A stretch of DNA of 64,000 nt from the NCBI GenBank assembly GCA_963383645.1, contig OY726565.1:33460529-33524528 (forward strand). Direction: 5' to 3'. This document shows positions 50,645 to 54,791 of the stretch, in pieces (within the stretch, counting starts at the first letter, position 1; each line of letters begins with the position of its first letter). The position numbers were made by a program, and so were the translations under genes. Under the pieces are notes generated by a model. That model worked only from the letters and a program-made list of their open reading frames with translations, ran no database searches and had not been told where the DNA came from. The stretch comes from Muscardinus avellanarius. Lineage: Eukaryota; Chordata; Mammalia; Rodentia; Gliridae.

Positions 50645-52560
50645 CAACAACTTGAATGTCAGTTTCCTATTCAGAACTTTTAGTCATTACTAAGCACTAT
50701 TAAGCTCAGATTGCCCAGAAAAGCTATCATTCCTTTTACTACCTTAAGTTAATGTCAAAAAAGTCTAAATCTTCACTTGTGCAAACAAAATTACTATGCC
50801 TATTTCCTATTAAAAAATAGTGAATTCATAACTTTGCTTCTTCACTTTAAATTTGGTCTGACCTGAACTTAATTTCCAGTTTTATCTTCTATTGCTTTCC
50901 TAATTAGTCAAGGATGTGTCTAAGAAACACATTTTGTAAGCTATGGCTTTGGAGATGTATTCCTCAGGCCTTTGAATACCCCATTTTTCCTCTATTCAAC
51001 ACATAGCTTGTTTTTGTCATGCTGGTATTCGTATGTCCAGCTTGTCACTATAAGGTAGCACAAAGAACATATAAATTCTCATTTAGAAAGAAACTATCAT
51101 TTTAAGCATCTTTGAATTTTTCTCAATATAGAATGTTTTGTATCACAGTTAATAAAATGTTGTGTTTACAGTTGTGAGCTAAAGATGGATGGAACTTAAG
51201 CAAGTGCTCAACTACCTTAAAATACAAGCTTGTTGGTGCTAAGACATAATAACGTATGGTGACAGTCTAGTAAGATTTGGGTGTAACACCCAATTTAACG
51301 TTTTCTTGGTTGTTGCAAAGTAAACATAGCCGGCCACCATGATTACATCACAAGTTCTTCCACTTATTTTCAATCCCTCAACCATTTAATGGTTAGTACT
51401 GACAATATCTCAAAGTCCCTATTCAGACAACTCAGCCATCTGAAATATAGTAAGGAATTAGGCTTCTGAACTAATACTTTTGGGCAGATGAGCTTGTTTA
51501 GCTTCAGGACAGACATTAGGGAAGCTACCGTGACTAGAACCGAGGATAGGAAAAAAGGGCCAGGGGAGTAATAGGAAGATTCTTTAAATAAAAAAACTGA
51601 GTGTTTGACATGGAAATTTATACAGAACCATTAAGACTGGTGAGGCTTCCTCAGTTTATAGCAAAAGGGAATGAAAAAAGTGGTGCATCTAATGAGAGCA
51701 GGCACATCAACAGAAATAGGCAACAACAGGAGCATTAAGAAAACTATCTCCAGACCCGCCAAAAAAAAAAAAAACTAGGCCAGGCGTGGTGGCACACGCT
51801 TGTAATCCCCACGCTTGGGAGGCAGAGACAGGAGGATTGCGCAGGTTCGAAGCCAGCCACGCGCACTGACTTAGGAGACCCTGTTTCCAAATAAAAATGT
51901 AAAAATAGGTCTGGGAGTGTAGCCCGGAGGTAGAAGGGCTTCCAGGAACCCCAGAACTACAAAAAAAAAAAAAAAAAGTCTCTAAGCACACTAATAAATG
52001 ATGTTTCATTTTTTTAAGATAGCAGAATATTGTGGAATATTTCCAGACAAAGAAGTTAAAATATAAAGTGCATTCCAATGAGTAAGCATCAATTCCTGAG
52101 AAAATTATATTATGTTAATATACAGTAAGCATCAATTCCTGAGAAAATTATATTATGTTAATATACAGTAGTTATCATCCCATTAGTTTCTTTGCTGTTG
52201 TTTTGTGGTACTGGGGACTGAACCGAGGGTCATTCTACCTCTGGGCTATTCCTCCAGCATTTTTTATTTTTTTACTTTGAAACAGGATCTTGCAAAATTA
52301 CCAAGCACTGGCCCTGCGATCCTCCTGTCTCAGCCAGGTGTGTGCCACCATTCCTAGCGCCATCTCATTTCTTTACCTTAGAGGACATACAGAAAACAAT
52401 TATTTAAAAAGAAAAACTCACCTGTAGTATCAGCAGAGACTTTATTCAAGCTTAGTTCATCAGTAAGGTCTTCATTTTTAATTTTATTTTTTATATCTCT
52501 TACTTTGTTCATTATGGAATCAATTGTCAATTCTCTGCCACTTAAGTCCTCAGCCTCCAT
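10570..52560 (-). CDS. TTK: TTK (MPS1) dual-specificity protein kinase, complete coding span of 21 exons
   Basis: TTK is the spindle-assembly-checkpoint kinase of mitotic kinetochores; it phosphorylates KNL1 MELT repeats and other substrates to recruit the BUB and MAD proteins. The joined exons (listed separately) encode 852 residues, against 857 in human. In order: an N-terminal extension (about 1-60), a TPR region (about 62-190) starting near NNPEDWL, a long low-complexity linker, and a kinase domain (about 520-786). Visible kinase features are the glycine loop GSGGSS, the ATP lysine K548 in YAIKY, the gatekeeper M597 in MVMEC, catalytic D642 in HSDLKPAN, D659 of DFG, activation-loop T670/T671 and P+1 threonine T681. 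All splice phases agree and there is no internal stop, so the gene looks functional. Oddities against human: a tail ending KKWENK instead of KKRGKK, and Gly for Val in HPGNQ. Identity rests on near-identity to remembered human TTK, so doubt is small. Confidence 0.97.
11131..11180 (+). repeat. (TG)n microsatellite
   Basis: 25 TG units in intron 21. Confidence 0.95.
11235..11355 (-). repeat. 7SL-derived SINE without the ID half
   Basis: Antisense B1-like monomer from TTTTGAGACAGGATC to GTGTACCATCACA. Confidence 0.65.
11511..11710 (+). repeat. B1-ID chimeric SINE
   Basis: Sense copy ending GGTTCAATCCCCAGTTCC. Confidence 0.85.
11715..12550. other. Intron 21 sequence, no element recognised
   Basis: AT-rich, without clear repeats or coding potential, up to the donor of exon 21. 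Confidence 0.5.
12559..12656 (-). CDS. TTK: TTK exon 21
   Basis: It encodes [20 protein letters not shown] then [13 protein letters not shown]. The first codon, split across the splice, reads Gly where human has Val. Donor AAA|GTAAGT. Confidence 0.96.
12757..12936 (-). repeat. B1-ID chimeric SINE in intron 20
   Basis: Antisense copy, 100 nt upstream of exon 21 in the transcript. Confidence 0.75.
12944..13139 (-). repeat. B1-ID chimeric SINE in intron 20
   Basis: Antisense copy with an internal T14 run. Confidence 0.75.
13362..13446 (-). CDS. TTK: TTK exon 20
   Basis: End of the kinase fold: [20 protein letters not shown] then YVQIQTHP, with the conserved DPKQR arginine. It leaves in phase 1 (G|). 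Confidence 0.96.
13630..13847 (-). repeat. B1-ID chimeric SINE in intron 19
   Basis: Antisense copy ending GTGCCACCACACCCAGC. Confidence 0.8.
13960..14168 (-). repeat. B1-ID chimeric SINE in intron 19
   Basis: Antisense copy with a diverged end. Confidence 0.75.
14176..14400 (-). repeat. B1-ID chimeric SINE in intron 19
   Basis: Antisense copy ending GCGCCACCACGCCCAGC, 71 bp from exon 19. Confidence 0.85.
14471..14647 (-). CDS. TTK: TTK exon 19
   Basis: Kinase C-lobe: [20 protein letters not shown], then [20 protein letters not shown], then [19 protein letters not shown]. The SDVWSLG helix F signature is intact. Confidence 0.97.
15060..15355 (-). repeat. MIR/L2-like relic split by an ID element, intron 18
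   Basis: CACCTCTAAAACAGAAATAA and GGTACTCAATAAATACTATT resemble an old MIR. An ID copy at 15170-15255 interrupts it. Orientation is uncertain. Confidence 0.5.
15170..15255 (+). repeat. ID element (tRNA-Ala-derived SINE)
   Basis: It has the ID arrangement: GGCTTAGCGGCAGAGTACTT then GCATGTGTGAGGTCC and CGATCCCCAGCATTG. Confidence 0.75.
15745..15955 (+). repeat. B1-ID chimeric SINE
   Basis: Sense copy with a 15-nt A-tail. Confidence 0.85.
16002..16225 (+). repeat. B1-ID chimeric SINE
   Basis: Sense copy with a 25-nt A-tail, suggesting youth. Confidence 0.85.
16255..16468 (-). repeat. B1-ID chimeric SINE
   Basis: Antisense copy headed by (GTTTTT)n. Confidence 0.8.
16572..16760 (+). repeat. 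B1-ID chimeric SINE, shortened
   Basis: Sense copy starting GATGGGTGTGGCGGTG. Confidence 0.75.
16770..17430. other. Unassigned, relatively GC-rich stretch in intron 18
   Basis: No repeat recognised. Two overlapping minus-strand frames (143 and 98 codons) around 16842-17273 show no domain or splice support. The base composition differs from flanking intron. Confidence 0.4.
17434..17645 (+). repeat. B1-ID chimeric SINE
   Basis: Sense copy, complete. Confidence 0.85.
17698..17910 (+). repeat. B1-ID chimeric SINE
   Basis: Sense copy, 29-nt A-tail. Confidence 0.85.
18180..18385 (-). repeat. B1-ID chimeric SINE inside L1
   Basis: Antisense copy, diverged. Confidence 0.7.
18518..18692 (+). repeat. 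B1-ID SINE inside L1
   Basis: Sense copy starting AGCCAGTCGCGGTTAACACC. Confidence 0.7.
19498..19712 (-). repeat. B1-ID chimeric SINE
   Basis: Antisense copy ending CCTACCACACCTGGCT. Confidence 0.8.
19745..19906 (-). repeat. B1-ID SINE, ID half mostly missing
   Basis: Antisense copy ending GCCACCACGCCCAGC, 230 bp from exon 18. Confidence 0.75.
20134..20214 (-). CDS. TTK: TTK exon 18
   Basis: It encodes [20 protein letters not shown] and NGKSKSK: the P+1 loop Thr (T681), the APE-like PPEA motif and the Ser/Lys-rich insert typical of TTK. Phase 0 at both ends. Confidence 0.97.
20215..20829. other. Intron 17 sequence, nothing recognised
   Basis: A 139-codon plus-strand frame (20361-20780) has no family resemblance and lies antisense in an intron; treated as chance. 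Confidence 0.5.
20830..21996 (+). mobile_element. Probable LTR (solo) of an endogenous retrovirus, antisense to TTK
   Basis: A 1.17-kb SINE-free block starts TGTTGGCAGAGGGGGCACC and ends GGACCCCAGCA, so TG...CA. A TATAAATAAA at 21860-21869 could give a TATA or poly(A) signal, followed by a pyrimidine-rich U5-like stretch. No gag, pol or env frame is visible. Target-site duplication is not clear (ATCT near both ends), so borders and class are uncertain. Confidence 0.45.
22290..22460 (+). repeat. B1-ID chimeric SINE, shortened
   Basis: Sense copy whose tail became the CA repeat. Confidence 0.8.
22461..22516 (+). repeat. (AC)n microsatellite
   Basis: About 27 AC units in intron 17. Confidence 0.95.
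22939..23063 (-). CDS. TTK: TTK exon 17 (catalytic and DFG motifs)
   Basis: It encodes [20 protein letters not shown], with catalytic D642, then [11 protein letters not shown] with Mg-binding D659, and activation-loop threonines T670/T671 in [11 protein letters not shown]. All active-site residues are present. Confidence 0.97.
23170..23224 (+). repeat. (TA)n/(TACA)n microsatellite
   Basis: ATATATACA steps leading into TACA repeats, 107 bp from exon 17. Confidence 0.9.
23245..23450 (+). repeat. MIR-like relic, intron 16
   Basis: ATTCCCATTTTAGAGTAATG and GTTCAAGGTCACAAGGC follow the MIR core order. Confidence 0.55.
23573..23792 (-). repeat. B1-ID chimeric SINE
   Basis: Antisense copy ending CACCATGCCTGGCTT. 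Confidence 0.85.
24286..24437 (-). CDS. TTK: TTK exon 16
   Basis: Hinge and start of the C-lobe: [20 protein letters not shown], with gatekeeper Met597, then the lysine run SWLKKKKS and [11 protein letters not shown]. Nearly identical to human. Confidence 0.97.
24586..24743 (-). CDS. TTK: TTK exon 15
   Basis: Kinase N-lobe: [20 protein letters not shown] with ATP-binding K548, then the helix C segment [18 protein letters not shown]. It leaves in phase 2 (TA|) at GTAAGA. Confidence 0.97.
24795..24945 (+). repeat. B1-ID SINE, 5' truncated
   Basis: Sense fragment beginning at GCAATCCCAGTACTTGGGAG, 52 bp from exon 15. Confidence 0.8.
25310..25520 (+). repeat. B1-ID chimeric SINE
   Basis: Sense copy, intron 14. 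Confidence 0.8.
25605..25812 (+). repeat. B1-ID chimeric SINE, diverged
   Basis: Sense copy starting ACAGCCAGACGTTGTGAGC. Confidence 0.7.
25845..25920 (+). repeat. ID element
   Basis: GTGTGGCTCAAGGGTAGAGC then TTGCCTAGCATGCACC and TTTAATCCCCAGCACTG. Confidence 0.8.
25921..25986 (+). repeat. (GGAA/GGGA)n microsatellite
   Basis: Purine tract at the ID tail. Confidence 0.9.
26519..26640 (+). repeat. MIR-like relic, intron 14
   Basis: GAGTTCTGGCTCCACTAG then ACCTTGGGCGAGTTCCTTAA is MIR-like. Confidence 0.55.
26690..26900 (-). repeat. B1-ID chimeric SINE
   Basis: Antisense copy ending CACCACCACGCCCGGC. Confidence 0.85.
27008..27205 (-). repeat. B1-ID chimeric SINE subtype with GGTTCCTGGAA head
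   Basis: Antisense copy; the ID end reads GGGGTTCCTGGAAACCC, a sub-family shared with copies at 28300 and 58470. Confidence 0.85.
27275..27490 (-). repeat. B1-ID chimeric SINE
   Basis: Antisense copy with a short unrelated insert after CTACCTCCGATC. Confidence 0.75.
27650..27775 (-). repeat. Old 7SL-derived SINE
   Basis: Antisense GAGAGGGTTTCACTATATTG to ATGTCACAGTACCCAGC. Confidence 0.55.
28300..28498 (-). repeat. B1-ID chimeric SINE
   Basis: Antisense copy, same sub-family as 27008-27205. Confidence 0.85.
28530..28618 (-). repeat. ID-like element
   Basis: Antisense; AATACAGGGCCTCACACATA then TGAACCATACCTCCAGCCC. Confidence 0.55.
28880..29620 (+). repeat. Ancient mammalian interspersed repeat, family not named
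   Basis: GAAATTATCAGCATATAGAT then GTGTTTAAAACCATAAGACT is a stretch I know from an old mammalian repeat but cannot name with certainty. A (TG)n tract lies inside. Confidence 0.45.
29312..29360 (+). repeat. (TG)n microsatellite
   Basis: About 23 TG units in intron 14. Confidence 0.95.
30272..30361 (-). CDS. TTK: TTK exon 14 (start of the kinase domain)
   Basis: It encodes [20 protein letters not shown] then [10 protein letters not shown], including the glycine-rich ATP loop. Phase 0 at both ends; donor AAG|GTAAG. Confidence 0.96.
30362..31645. other. Intron 13 sequence, no element recognised
   Basis: No SINE for 1.3 kb, AT-rich and then more GC-rich (31400-31620). No supportable gene. Confidence 0.45.
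31650..31681 (+). repeat. (TG)n microsatellite at a SINE tail
   Basis: About 15 TG units. Confidence 0.9.
31682..31877 (-). repeat. B1-ID chimeric SINE
   Basis: Antisense copy ending CACCACCATGCCTGGC. Confidence 0.85.
32020..32220 (-). mobile_element. Old L1 3' UTR fragment
   Basis: GGCAAAACATACACAACCTA and CATTGTTTTGCAAACATCAG are typical of inverted old-L1 3' UTRs. Confidence 0.6.
32290..32530 (+). repeat. MIR element
   Basis: TAATCTTCACAACCATTCTC, CAGATAAGGAAATTGG and GATCACATAGCTGGTAAGTA appear in MIR order. Confidence 0.75.
32609..32688 (-). other. Exon-like open segment in TTK intron 13 (possible cryptic exon)
   Basis: Minus-strand 80 nt ending in a consensus donor CTG|GTAAGT and open in one frame ([20 protein letters not shown], then TGRNLL). 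A possible acceptor GGAAAAAG| has no good pyrimidine tract. Human TTK, as I know it, has no such exon, and an 80-nt insert would shift the frame to an early stop. I do not recognise the peptide. Confidence 0.3.
33039..33156 (-). CDS. TTK: TTK exon 13
   Basis: It encodes [20 protein letters not shown] then [19 protein letters not shown]. The acceptor CTCTAG, 6 nt before a second AG, is the one that keeps the frame. The TP motifs are typical of this linker, which is autophosphorylated in the family. Confidence 0.94.
33475..33620 (+). repeat. L2 3' end fragment
   Basis: CATCTAGAACAGTAACTGGC then AATACTTATTAACAATAAAT is the L2 3' end pattern. Confidence 0.6.
33883..34083 (-). repeat. B1-ID chimeric SINE, intron 12
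   Basis: Antisense copy ending CACCACCATGTCCGGC. Confidence 0.85.
34596..34732 (-). CDS. TTK: TTK exon 12
   Basis: It encodes [20 protein letters not shown] then [20 protein letters not shown] and DDYMS. The acceptor has a good pyrimidine tract (TTTTTCTTTTAG); it leaves in phase 2 within a Cys codon. Confidence 0.95.
34810..35056 (-). repeat. B1-ID chimeric SINE with (TTTC)n/(TTTA)n head, intron 11
   Basis: Antisense copy; the tail complement expanded to TTTCTTTC and TTTATTTA. Confidence 0.85.
35560..36360 (-). mobile_element. Old L1 3' region, interrupted by a SINE
   Basis: Inverted L1: AATGAGATCATATGAAATAT, then CACCAAGAGTATACAAAGGT, and after the SINE TTTTGATTTGCATTTCCCTA. Inactive, intron 11, same orientation as TTK. 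Confidence 0.75.
36120..36325 (-). repeat. B1-ID chimeric SINE inside L1
   Basis: Antisense copy splitting the L1. Confidence 0.85.
36368..36446 (-). repeat. ID element
   Basis: Antisense; GGGGACTGAACCCAGGGCCT then TGTGCATGCTACACTTG. Confidence 0.7.
36450..37630. other. Intron 11 sequence, nothing recognised
   Basis: AT-rich, no SINE and no coding signal for about 1.2 kb. Confidence 0.5.
37635..37842 (-). repeat. B1-ID chimeric SINE
   Basis: Antisense copy, 86 bp from exon 11. Confidence 0.85.
37928..38076 (-). CDS. TTK: TTK exon 11
   Basis: It encodes [20 protein letters not shown] then [20 protein letters not shown] and [10 protein letters not shown]. Acceptor GCAATTTCAG, donor GTAACT. 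Intron 10 upstream carries the long GGGAGA array. Confidence 0.95.
38138..38275 (+). repeat. 7SL-derived SINE without ID half
   Basis: Sense, from AGGCCAGGTGTGCGGTAGCA to AAGACCCCATCTTG. Confidence 0.65.
38345..38518 (+). repeat. B1-ID chimeric SINE
   Basis: Sense copy leading straight into the GAGAGG array. Confidence 0.8.
38519..38842 (+). repeat. (GGGAGA)n array, intron 10
   Basis: About 320 bp of pure purine, mostly GGGAGA units with GAGA slips. On the TTK transcript it is a long CU-rich tract. Confidence 0.97.
39017..39228 (+). repeat. B1-ID chimeric SINE with (AAAT)n tail
   Basis: Sense copy, intron 10. Confidence 0.85.
39448..39652 (+). repeat. B1-ID chimeric SINE
   Basis: Sense copy, intron 10. 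Confidence 0.85.
39690..40140 (+). mobile_element. L1 ORF2 reverse-transcriptase region relic
   Basis: GATTAACTCAATAAATTCAG then AAAAAGCATTTGATAAAATT is the conserved EKAFDKIQ segment of L1 ORF2. Full of stops. Confidence 0.7.
40160..40350 (-). repeat. B1-ID chimeric SINE
   Basis: Antisense copy, diverged ID half. Confidence 0.75.
40755..40938 (-). repeat. B1-ID chimeric SINE
   Basis: Antisense copy. Confidence 0.8.
40974..41213 (+). repeat. B1-ID chimeric SINE with (AAAT)n tail
   Basis: Sense copy, ending 28 bp from exon 10 on its downstream side. Confidence 0.85.
41241..41361 (-). CDS. TTK: TTK exon 10
   Basis: It encodes [20 protein letters not shown] then [20 protein letters not shown]. 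One fewer Ile than human after SSEL. The acceptor is preceded almost at once by a (TTTA)n microsatellite that stands where the polypyrimidine tract should be. Confidence 0.94.
41367..41411 (+). repeat. (AAAT)n microsatellite on the exon 10 splice acceptor
   Basis: About 11 units. On the TTK transcript it reads (UUUA)n and ends five bases before the exon (TGGTAG|). Confidence 0.95.
41745..41950 (+). repeat. B1-ID chimeric SINE, intron 9
   Basis: Sense copy starting GCTGGGCGTGGTGGCGCAC. Confidence 0.85.
42035..42232 (-). repeat. B1-ID chimeric SINE, intron 9
   Basis: Antisense copy with a short ID deletion. Confidence 0.8.
42759..42846 (-). CDS. TTK: TTK exon 9
   Basis: Linker segment [20 protein letters not shown] then [10 protein letters not shown], alignable with the human linker but more diverged than the kinase domain. 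Acceptor GGTAATAG, donor GTATTC. Confidence 0.94.
42988..43212 (+). repeat. B1-ID chimeric SINE with (AAAT)n tail, intron 8
   Basis: Sense copy. Confidence 0.85.
43220..43810. other. Intron 8 sequence, nothing recognised
   Basis: No repeat or coding signal that I can name. Confidence 0.5.
43818..44440 (-). repeat. Three antisense B1-ID SINEs in a row (43818-44027, 44035-44200, 44220-44440)
   Basis: Each has its own inverted ID head and a 7SL-like end. The first starts with a TG/GC/AC run; the second lacks part of the 7SL half; the third starts with T and G homopolymers. Confidence 0.8.
44747..44841 (-). CDS. TTK: TTK exon 8
   Basis: It encodes [20 protein letters not shown] and [11 protein letters not shown]. 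Acceptor CATTTTTAG, donor GTATGT; it leaves in phase 2. Confidence 0.95.
44932..45004 (-). CDS. TTK: TTK exon 7
   Basis: It encodes [20 protein letters not shown] plus KTKR. The acceptor region reads TTTAGAGAG; only the first AG keeps the frame. The donor is CGG|GTAGGT. Confidence 0.94.
45146..45260 (-). CDS. TTK: TTK exon 6
   Basis: Linker residues with the conserved [10 protein letters not shown] and [15 protein letters not shown]. The donor must be read as TATGG|GTAAG so that exon 7 continues in frame (YGENV). Confidence 0.94.
45689..45832 (-). CDS. TTK: TTK exon 5
   Basis: It encodes the last TPR repeat ([20 protein letters not shown], then [19 protein letters not shown]) and the acidic SEEEKK stretch. 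Acceptor TTGTTAG, donor GTAACT. Confidence 0.95.
45840..46970. other. Intron 4 sequence, mostly unique
   Basis: About 1.1 kb with no SINE and no coding signal. Confidence 0.5.
46974..47190 (+). repeat. B1-ID chimeric SINE with (AAAT)n tail
   Basis: Sense copy, intron 4. Confidence 0.8.
47700..47887 (+). repeat. B1-ID SINE, 5' truncated
   Basis: Sense fragment starting GCTGAGACCGGAGGATCG, 28-nt A-tail. Confidence 0.85.
47912..48355 (-). repeat. Nested antisense B1-ID SINEs
   Basis: An outer copy (47912-48015 and 48223-48355) is interrupted by a second complete antisense copy (48020-48222), since the ID half of the first and its 7SL half lie on opposite sides. Confidence 0.75.
48774..48880 (-). 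CDS. TTK: TTK exon 4
   Basis: It encodes [20 protein letters not shown] and the rest of a TPR helix pair ending FAQYELSQ. The acceptor is TTTATTACAG and the donor GTAATC; it enters in phase 2 and leaves in phase 1. Confidence 0.96.
49065..49291 (-). repeat. B1-ID chimeric SINE, intron 3
   Basis: Antisense copy ending CGCCACCACACCCGGC. Confidence 0.85.
49455..49618 (+). repeat. SINE with 7SL-like and ID-like parts, intron 3
   Basis: Sense copy whose ID half carries the longer ID form (ATGCTTGCCTCCCTCCTGTG). It ends AATACCAC and is followed by G17 in place of an A-tail. Confidence 0.75.
49619..49635 (+). repeat. G17 homopolymer next to the exon 3 donor
   Basis: Seventeen G bases, C17 in the TTK transcript, 15 nt into intron 3. 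Confidence 0.9.
49651..49873 (-). CDS. TTK: TTK exon 3
   Basis: Residues about 47-121 ([20 protein letters not shown] onward to FAELKA) begin the TPR region that targets TTK to the NDC80 complex at kinetochores. It enters in phase 1 and leaves in phase 2 at a GTACGT donor. A run of 17 C bases follows the donor by 15 nt in the transcript. Confidence 0.96.
50421..50600 (+). repeat. B1-ID chimeric SINE, intron 2
   Basis: Sense copy of the sub-family with AGGAACCCCAGTACC end. Confidence 0.85.
50603..50652 (+). repeat. (AAT)n/(AAC)n microsatellite
   Basis: About 12 AAT units then AAC units. Confidence 0.95.
50660..51770. other. Intron 2 sequence, nothing recognised
   Basis: About 1.1 kb with no SINE and no coding signal. 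Confidence 0.5.
51778..51977 (+). repeat. B1-ID chimeric SINE, intron 2
   Basis: Sense copy, same sub-family as 50421-50600. Confidence 0.85.
52081..52166 (+). repeat. 43-bp perfect tandem duplication, intron 2
   Basis: Units 52081-52123 and 52124-52166 both start AGTAAGCATCAATTCCTGAG and are identical. Confidence 0.95.
52200..52358 (-). repeat. B1-ID SINE, shortened
   Basis: Antisense copy, 63 bp from exon 2. Confidence 0.75.
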
Positions 52561-52578
52561 TTCTAAGTTGCAACTAGC
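52422..52578 (-). CDS. TTK: TTK exon 2 (start codon; coding part 52422-52560)
   Basis: It encodes the N-terminus, beginning [15 protein letters not shown], and ends in phase 1 (ACA G) at a GTGAGT donor. The start codon at 52558-52560 is the human start. The acceptor upstream is ambiguous: AG dinucleotides at 52579-52580, 52574-52575 and nearer the ATG are all possible, so the 5' UTR part is approximate. Confidence 0.92.
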
Positions 52579-52609
52579 CTTTTAGAACCCAGAAGATAAA
52601 GCATTAATT

Positions 52610-52810
52610 GTTTGTTTGTTGGAGGTATTACTTACTAAACCCAGAGGCATAGAGGCATGTTACCTCTGAGCTACACTCTCAGCTCTTTTTTAAATTTAGA
52701 AACAGTGTCTTGTTAATTAACCGAAGCTGACCTTGAACCCACAATCTTCCTGCTTCAGCCTCCCCAAGTAATGGAATTATAGGCATATGCCACCATGCCT
52801 GGCTAAAACG

Positions 52811-52853
<43 letters not shown>

Positions 52854-53047
52854 GTGTGTGTGTGTATGGCACTAGAGACTGAACTCAAAGACAGTCTACC
52901 TTTGACCTAAACCCCCAGCCCGATCTTATTTCTTATTTGGAAACAATTGCAGAGGGCCTTGCTAAACTGTGGGGGCTGGCTTCAAACCTGCGATCCTCCT
53001 GTCTCAGCTTCCCAAGTACTGGGATTACAAGTGTGTGCCACCACGCC
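52610..53047 (-). repeat. Two antisense B1-ID SINEs around a (GTT)n tract
   Basis: Copies at 52610-52805 and 52860-53047; between them is (GTT)n at 52810-52851 and a short TG run. The first lies 30 bp upstream of exon 2. Confidence 0.8.
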
Positions 53048-53049
53048 AG

Positions 53050-53820
53050 ACTCAAACATTAGTTTTGATCACACGTTAATGCACCTATTATTAGAGAAGT
53101 ATTAGCGGATTTATATTCACAAAAACAATGAACATGGCTTTGTAATTTATCCAGGAAGACTTCTTTTCTTCTCGATATAACTTCAGTTAAGTTATACGCC
53201 AGAAATCAGTGCATAACACAAAATTTGCTGTCCTTCTAAACTTTCCATTTTTCTTCTATGCACTAATTGCCTTCCTTTCATTCTTTTTTCCAGAATACTT
53301 TCTTAGGGCTATCTGCAATTTTTCTTAAATTTTACATTTAAAAATGTAAAGTAGAATGTTTGCTTGCATCGTGGCAATGACATATAAAGAATCTTTTGGG
53401 TAATAAAAATGGGTGTTCCTTTATTCACTGGCGTTATGTGAGTAAATCTTCACACAAAGATCTTTCAAAGCAGACTATAATCATCACTGCCCTTTATTGG
53501 TAACTGAGATTTGTTCTTGTGCATGTCTGGCAGAACCACGACTTGCTTCCTTAATCTTTCTAATACAAGAATCTCAAGTTAATCCGACAGTACAGAGCAC
53601 ATGCTCATCTGCATGACGCTGTTGTAAGGTAAACAAAGTGTCTGCAGTCTTCCTGTCCACCTCCTCTTCGTCACTCTCAAACATCAAAACATCAACCCAG
53701 TCACTCAAGCTTAACAAAAAAAGAGACAACGTGGGAGCAAGATATCACCCACTTCTAAAATTATATTTGAAAGGCAACTGTCTGAACCACCAACTCCTTT
53801 AAGTTCTAGCCCAGCAGTCC
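53050..53820. other. Intron 1 sequence without recognised repeats
   Basis: AT-rich and SINE-free until the CpG island begins. Confidence 0.5.
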
Positions 53821-54099
53821 GTGGGACTGACTCTTTGGGGTAAAATCTCTGGAGCCGGTACCTCGCTAGGGCCGCCTTCCGACGAGGTCCACACCCACTT
53901 CTTACTTCCTCAACAGGTTCTCCGGCGTCACCCCACCCCTAGACCCAGGAGGCTGCGAGGCCCTGGAGCCGTGCCTAGGGTCGTCTGCTCGGCGCTGGGC
54001 CGCCCTGATCTCGCCCCCGCCTTTCTCCAACCACCTTCGCTAAGGAGCCCACACGCCGGCCGCAGCCGTTTCTCTGTGCGTCCGCGAGGCAGAACTCAC

Positions 54100-54168
54100 C
54101 TCCGGGAGGCGAGCTGAAAAGAAGATGGAATCCAAGCCCTTCTCCGCAAACCTGTTTGAATTTCTCCG
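54100..54168 (-). other. TTK: TTK non-coding exon 1 (5' UTR)
   Basis: On the minus strand this stretch resembles the human TTK 5' UTR as I remember it (AAATTCAAAC, then TTTGCGG, then TTGG.TTCCATCTT). It ends with CGGAG followed by a consensus donor GTGAGT, so the lower border at 54100 is firm. The upper border is an inferred start site near 54163-54170. Splicing to exon 2 is inferred. Confidence 0.75.
54155..54160. promoter_or_regulatory. CHR-like element TTTGAA near the TTK start site
   Basis: TTTGAA matches the cell-cycle genes homology region consensus TTYGAA, bound by DREAM/MMB complexes. It is about 30 bp from the nearer CCAAT box, the usual spacing in G2/M genes, and the same TTCAAA occurs at the start of human TTK exon 1 as I remember it. 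Confidence 0.55.
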
Positions 54169-54189
54169 CCGCGGCTGCCGCGCCCTCGC

Positions 54190-54231
54190 ATTGGTCAAGG
54201 CCGGTCACGTGGCGGCGTCTGTCGTGATTGG
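54190..54231 (-). promoter_or_regulatory. Two CCAAT boxes (NF-Y type) flanking an E-box
   Basis: Plus-strand ATTGG at 54190-54194 and 54227-54231 are inverted CCAAT boxes relative to the plus strand and forward-oriented for TTK, 37 bp apart. A palindromic CACGTG lies between them at 54206-54211. They lie about 25-65 bp upstream of the inferred TTK start. Binding by NF-Y and USF/MYC-type factors is inference. Confidence 0.65.
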
Positions 54232-54791
54232 CTCCTGTGCGCTGCGCCCCGCGAGCCCCGCCCCCAGGGCCTGGCCGGCCCGCGCGGCGCCGAGGGCGGC
54301 CGGCGTGCCCCGGGCATGGCTGCCTGGCTCTCCTGCACTTTCCTGCTTAGCGGGGCCGAATTTCTGCTTGGGAGGTAGCCGCTCCGGGACGAGGCTGGCC
54401 ACTGAGGGGAAACCGGGCGGGCCAACCGCGTATGGCAGCAGTACCGAAAAGGTGCCCGCGGATGGGCCCTTCTCCATCAAGGTCCCTTTGTCCCCGCGTC
54501 CCTCACCGCCGGGCCTAGGGAGGTTGTTGGCAGAAAAGGACTTTAAGCAGCGCTACGTTGAACCCTGTAGCCAGCTCAAGAACCCCAGTGCGTTTTGCCC
54601 TTGAGCTTCCATTTATGCCCTTCCTCTACCTTTAAATGACCCCTTGCCTCGTCCTCGGGCCAAGCCCCTCCCCTAGTCAAAATTCTGTGCAGATTCACAC
54701 ATCGGTGCGATTTCCCTCCCCACACTCGCTGTGCCAGTCCCTCCTGCCAAGACCGCCCCGCTTAAGGGCTCGGTTGTCCTCGGGTGGAGGC

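Larger units (their letters stand above)
53850..54600. promoter_or_regulatory. TTK: CpG island over the TTK promoter and exon 1
   Basis: The sequence changes from AT-rich to very GC- and CpG-rich here, with many CG dinucleotides and no repeats, and returns to average composition after about 54.6 kb. It covers exon 1, the inferred start site and the upstream CCAAT/E-box cluster. Confidence 0.85.

Noticed and set aside
53975..54208. 77-codon minus-strand frame over exon 1
   Set aside because: It runs across the exon 1 donor and promoter and is not part of the TTK protein.
54125..54604. 159-codon plus-strand frame in the TTK CpG island
   Set aside because: Pro/Ala/Arg-rich translation typical of CpG islands, no domain; a divergent non-coding transcript is possible but not shown.
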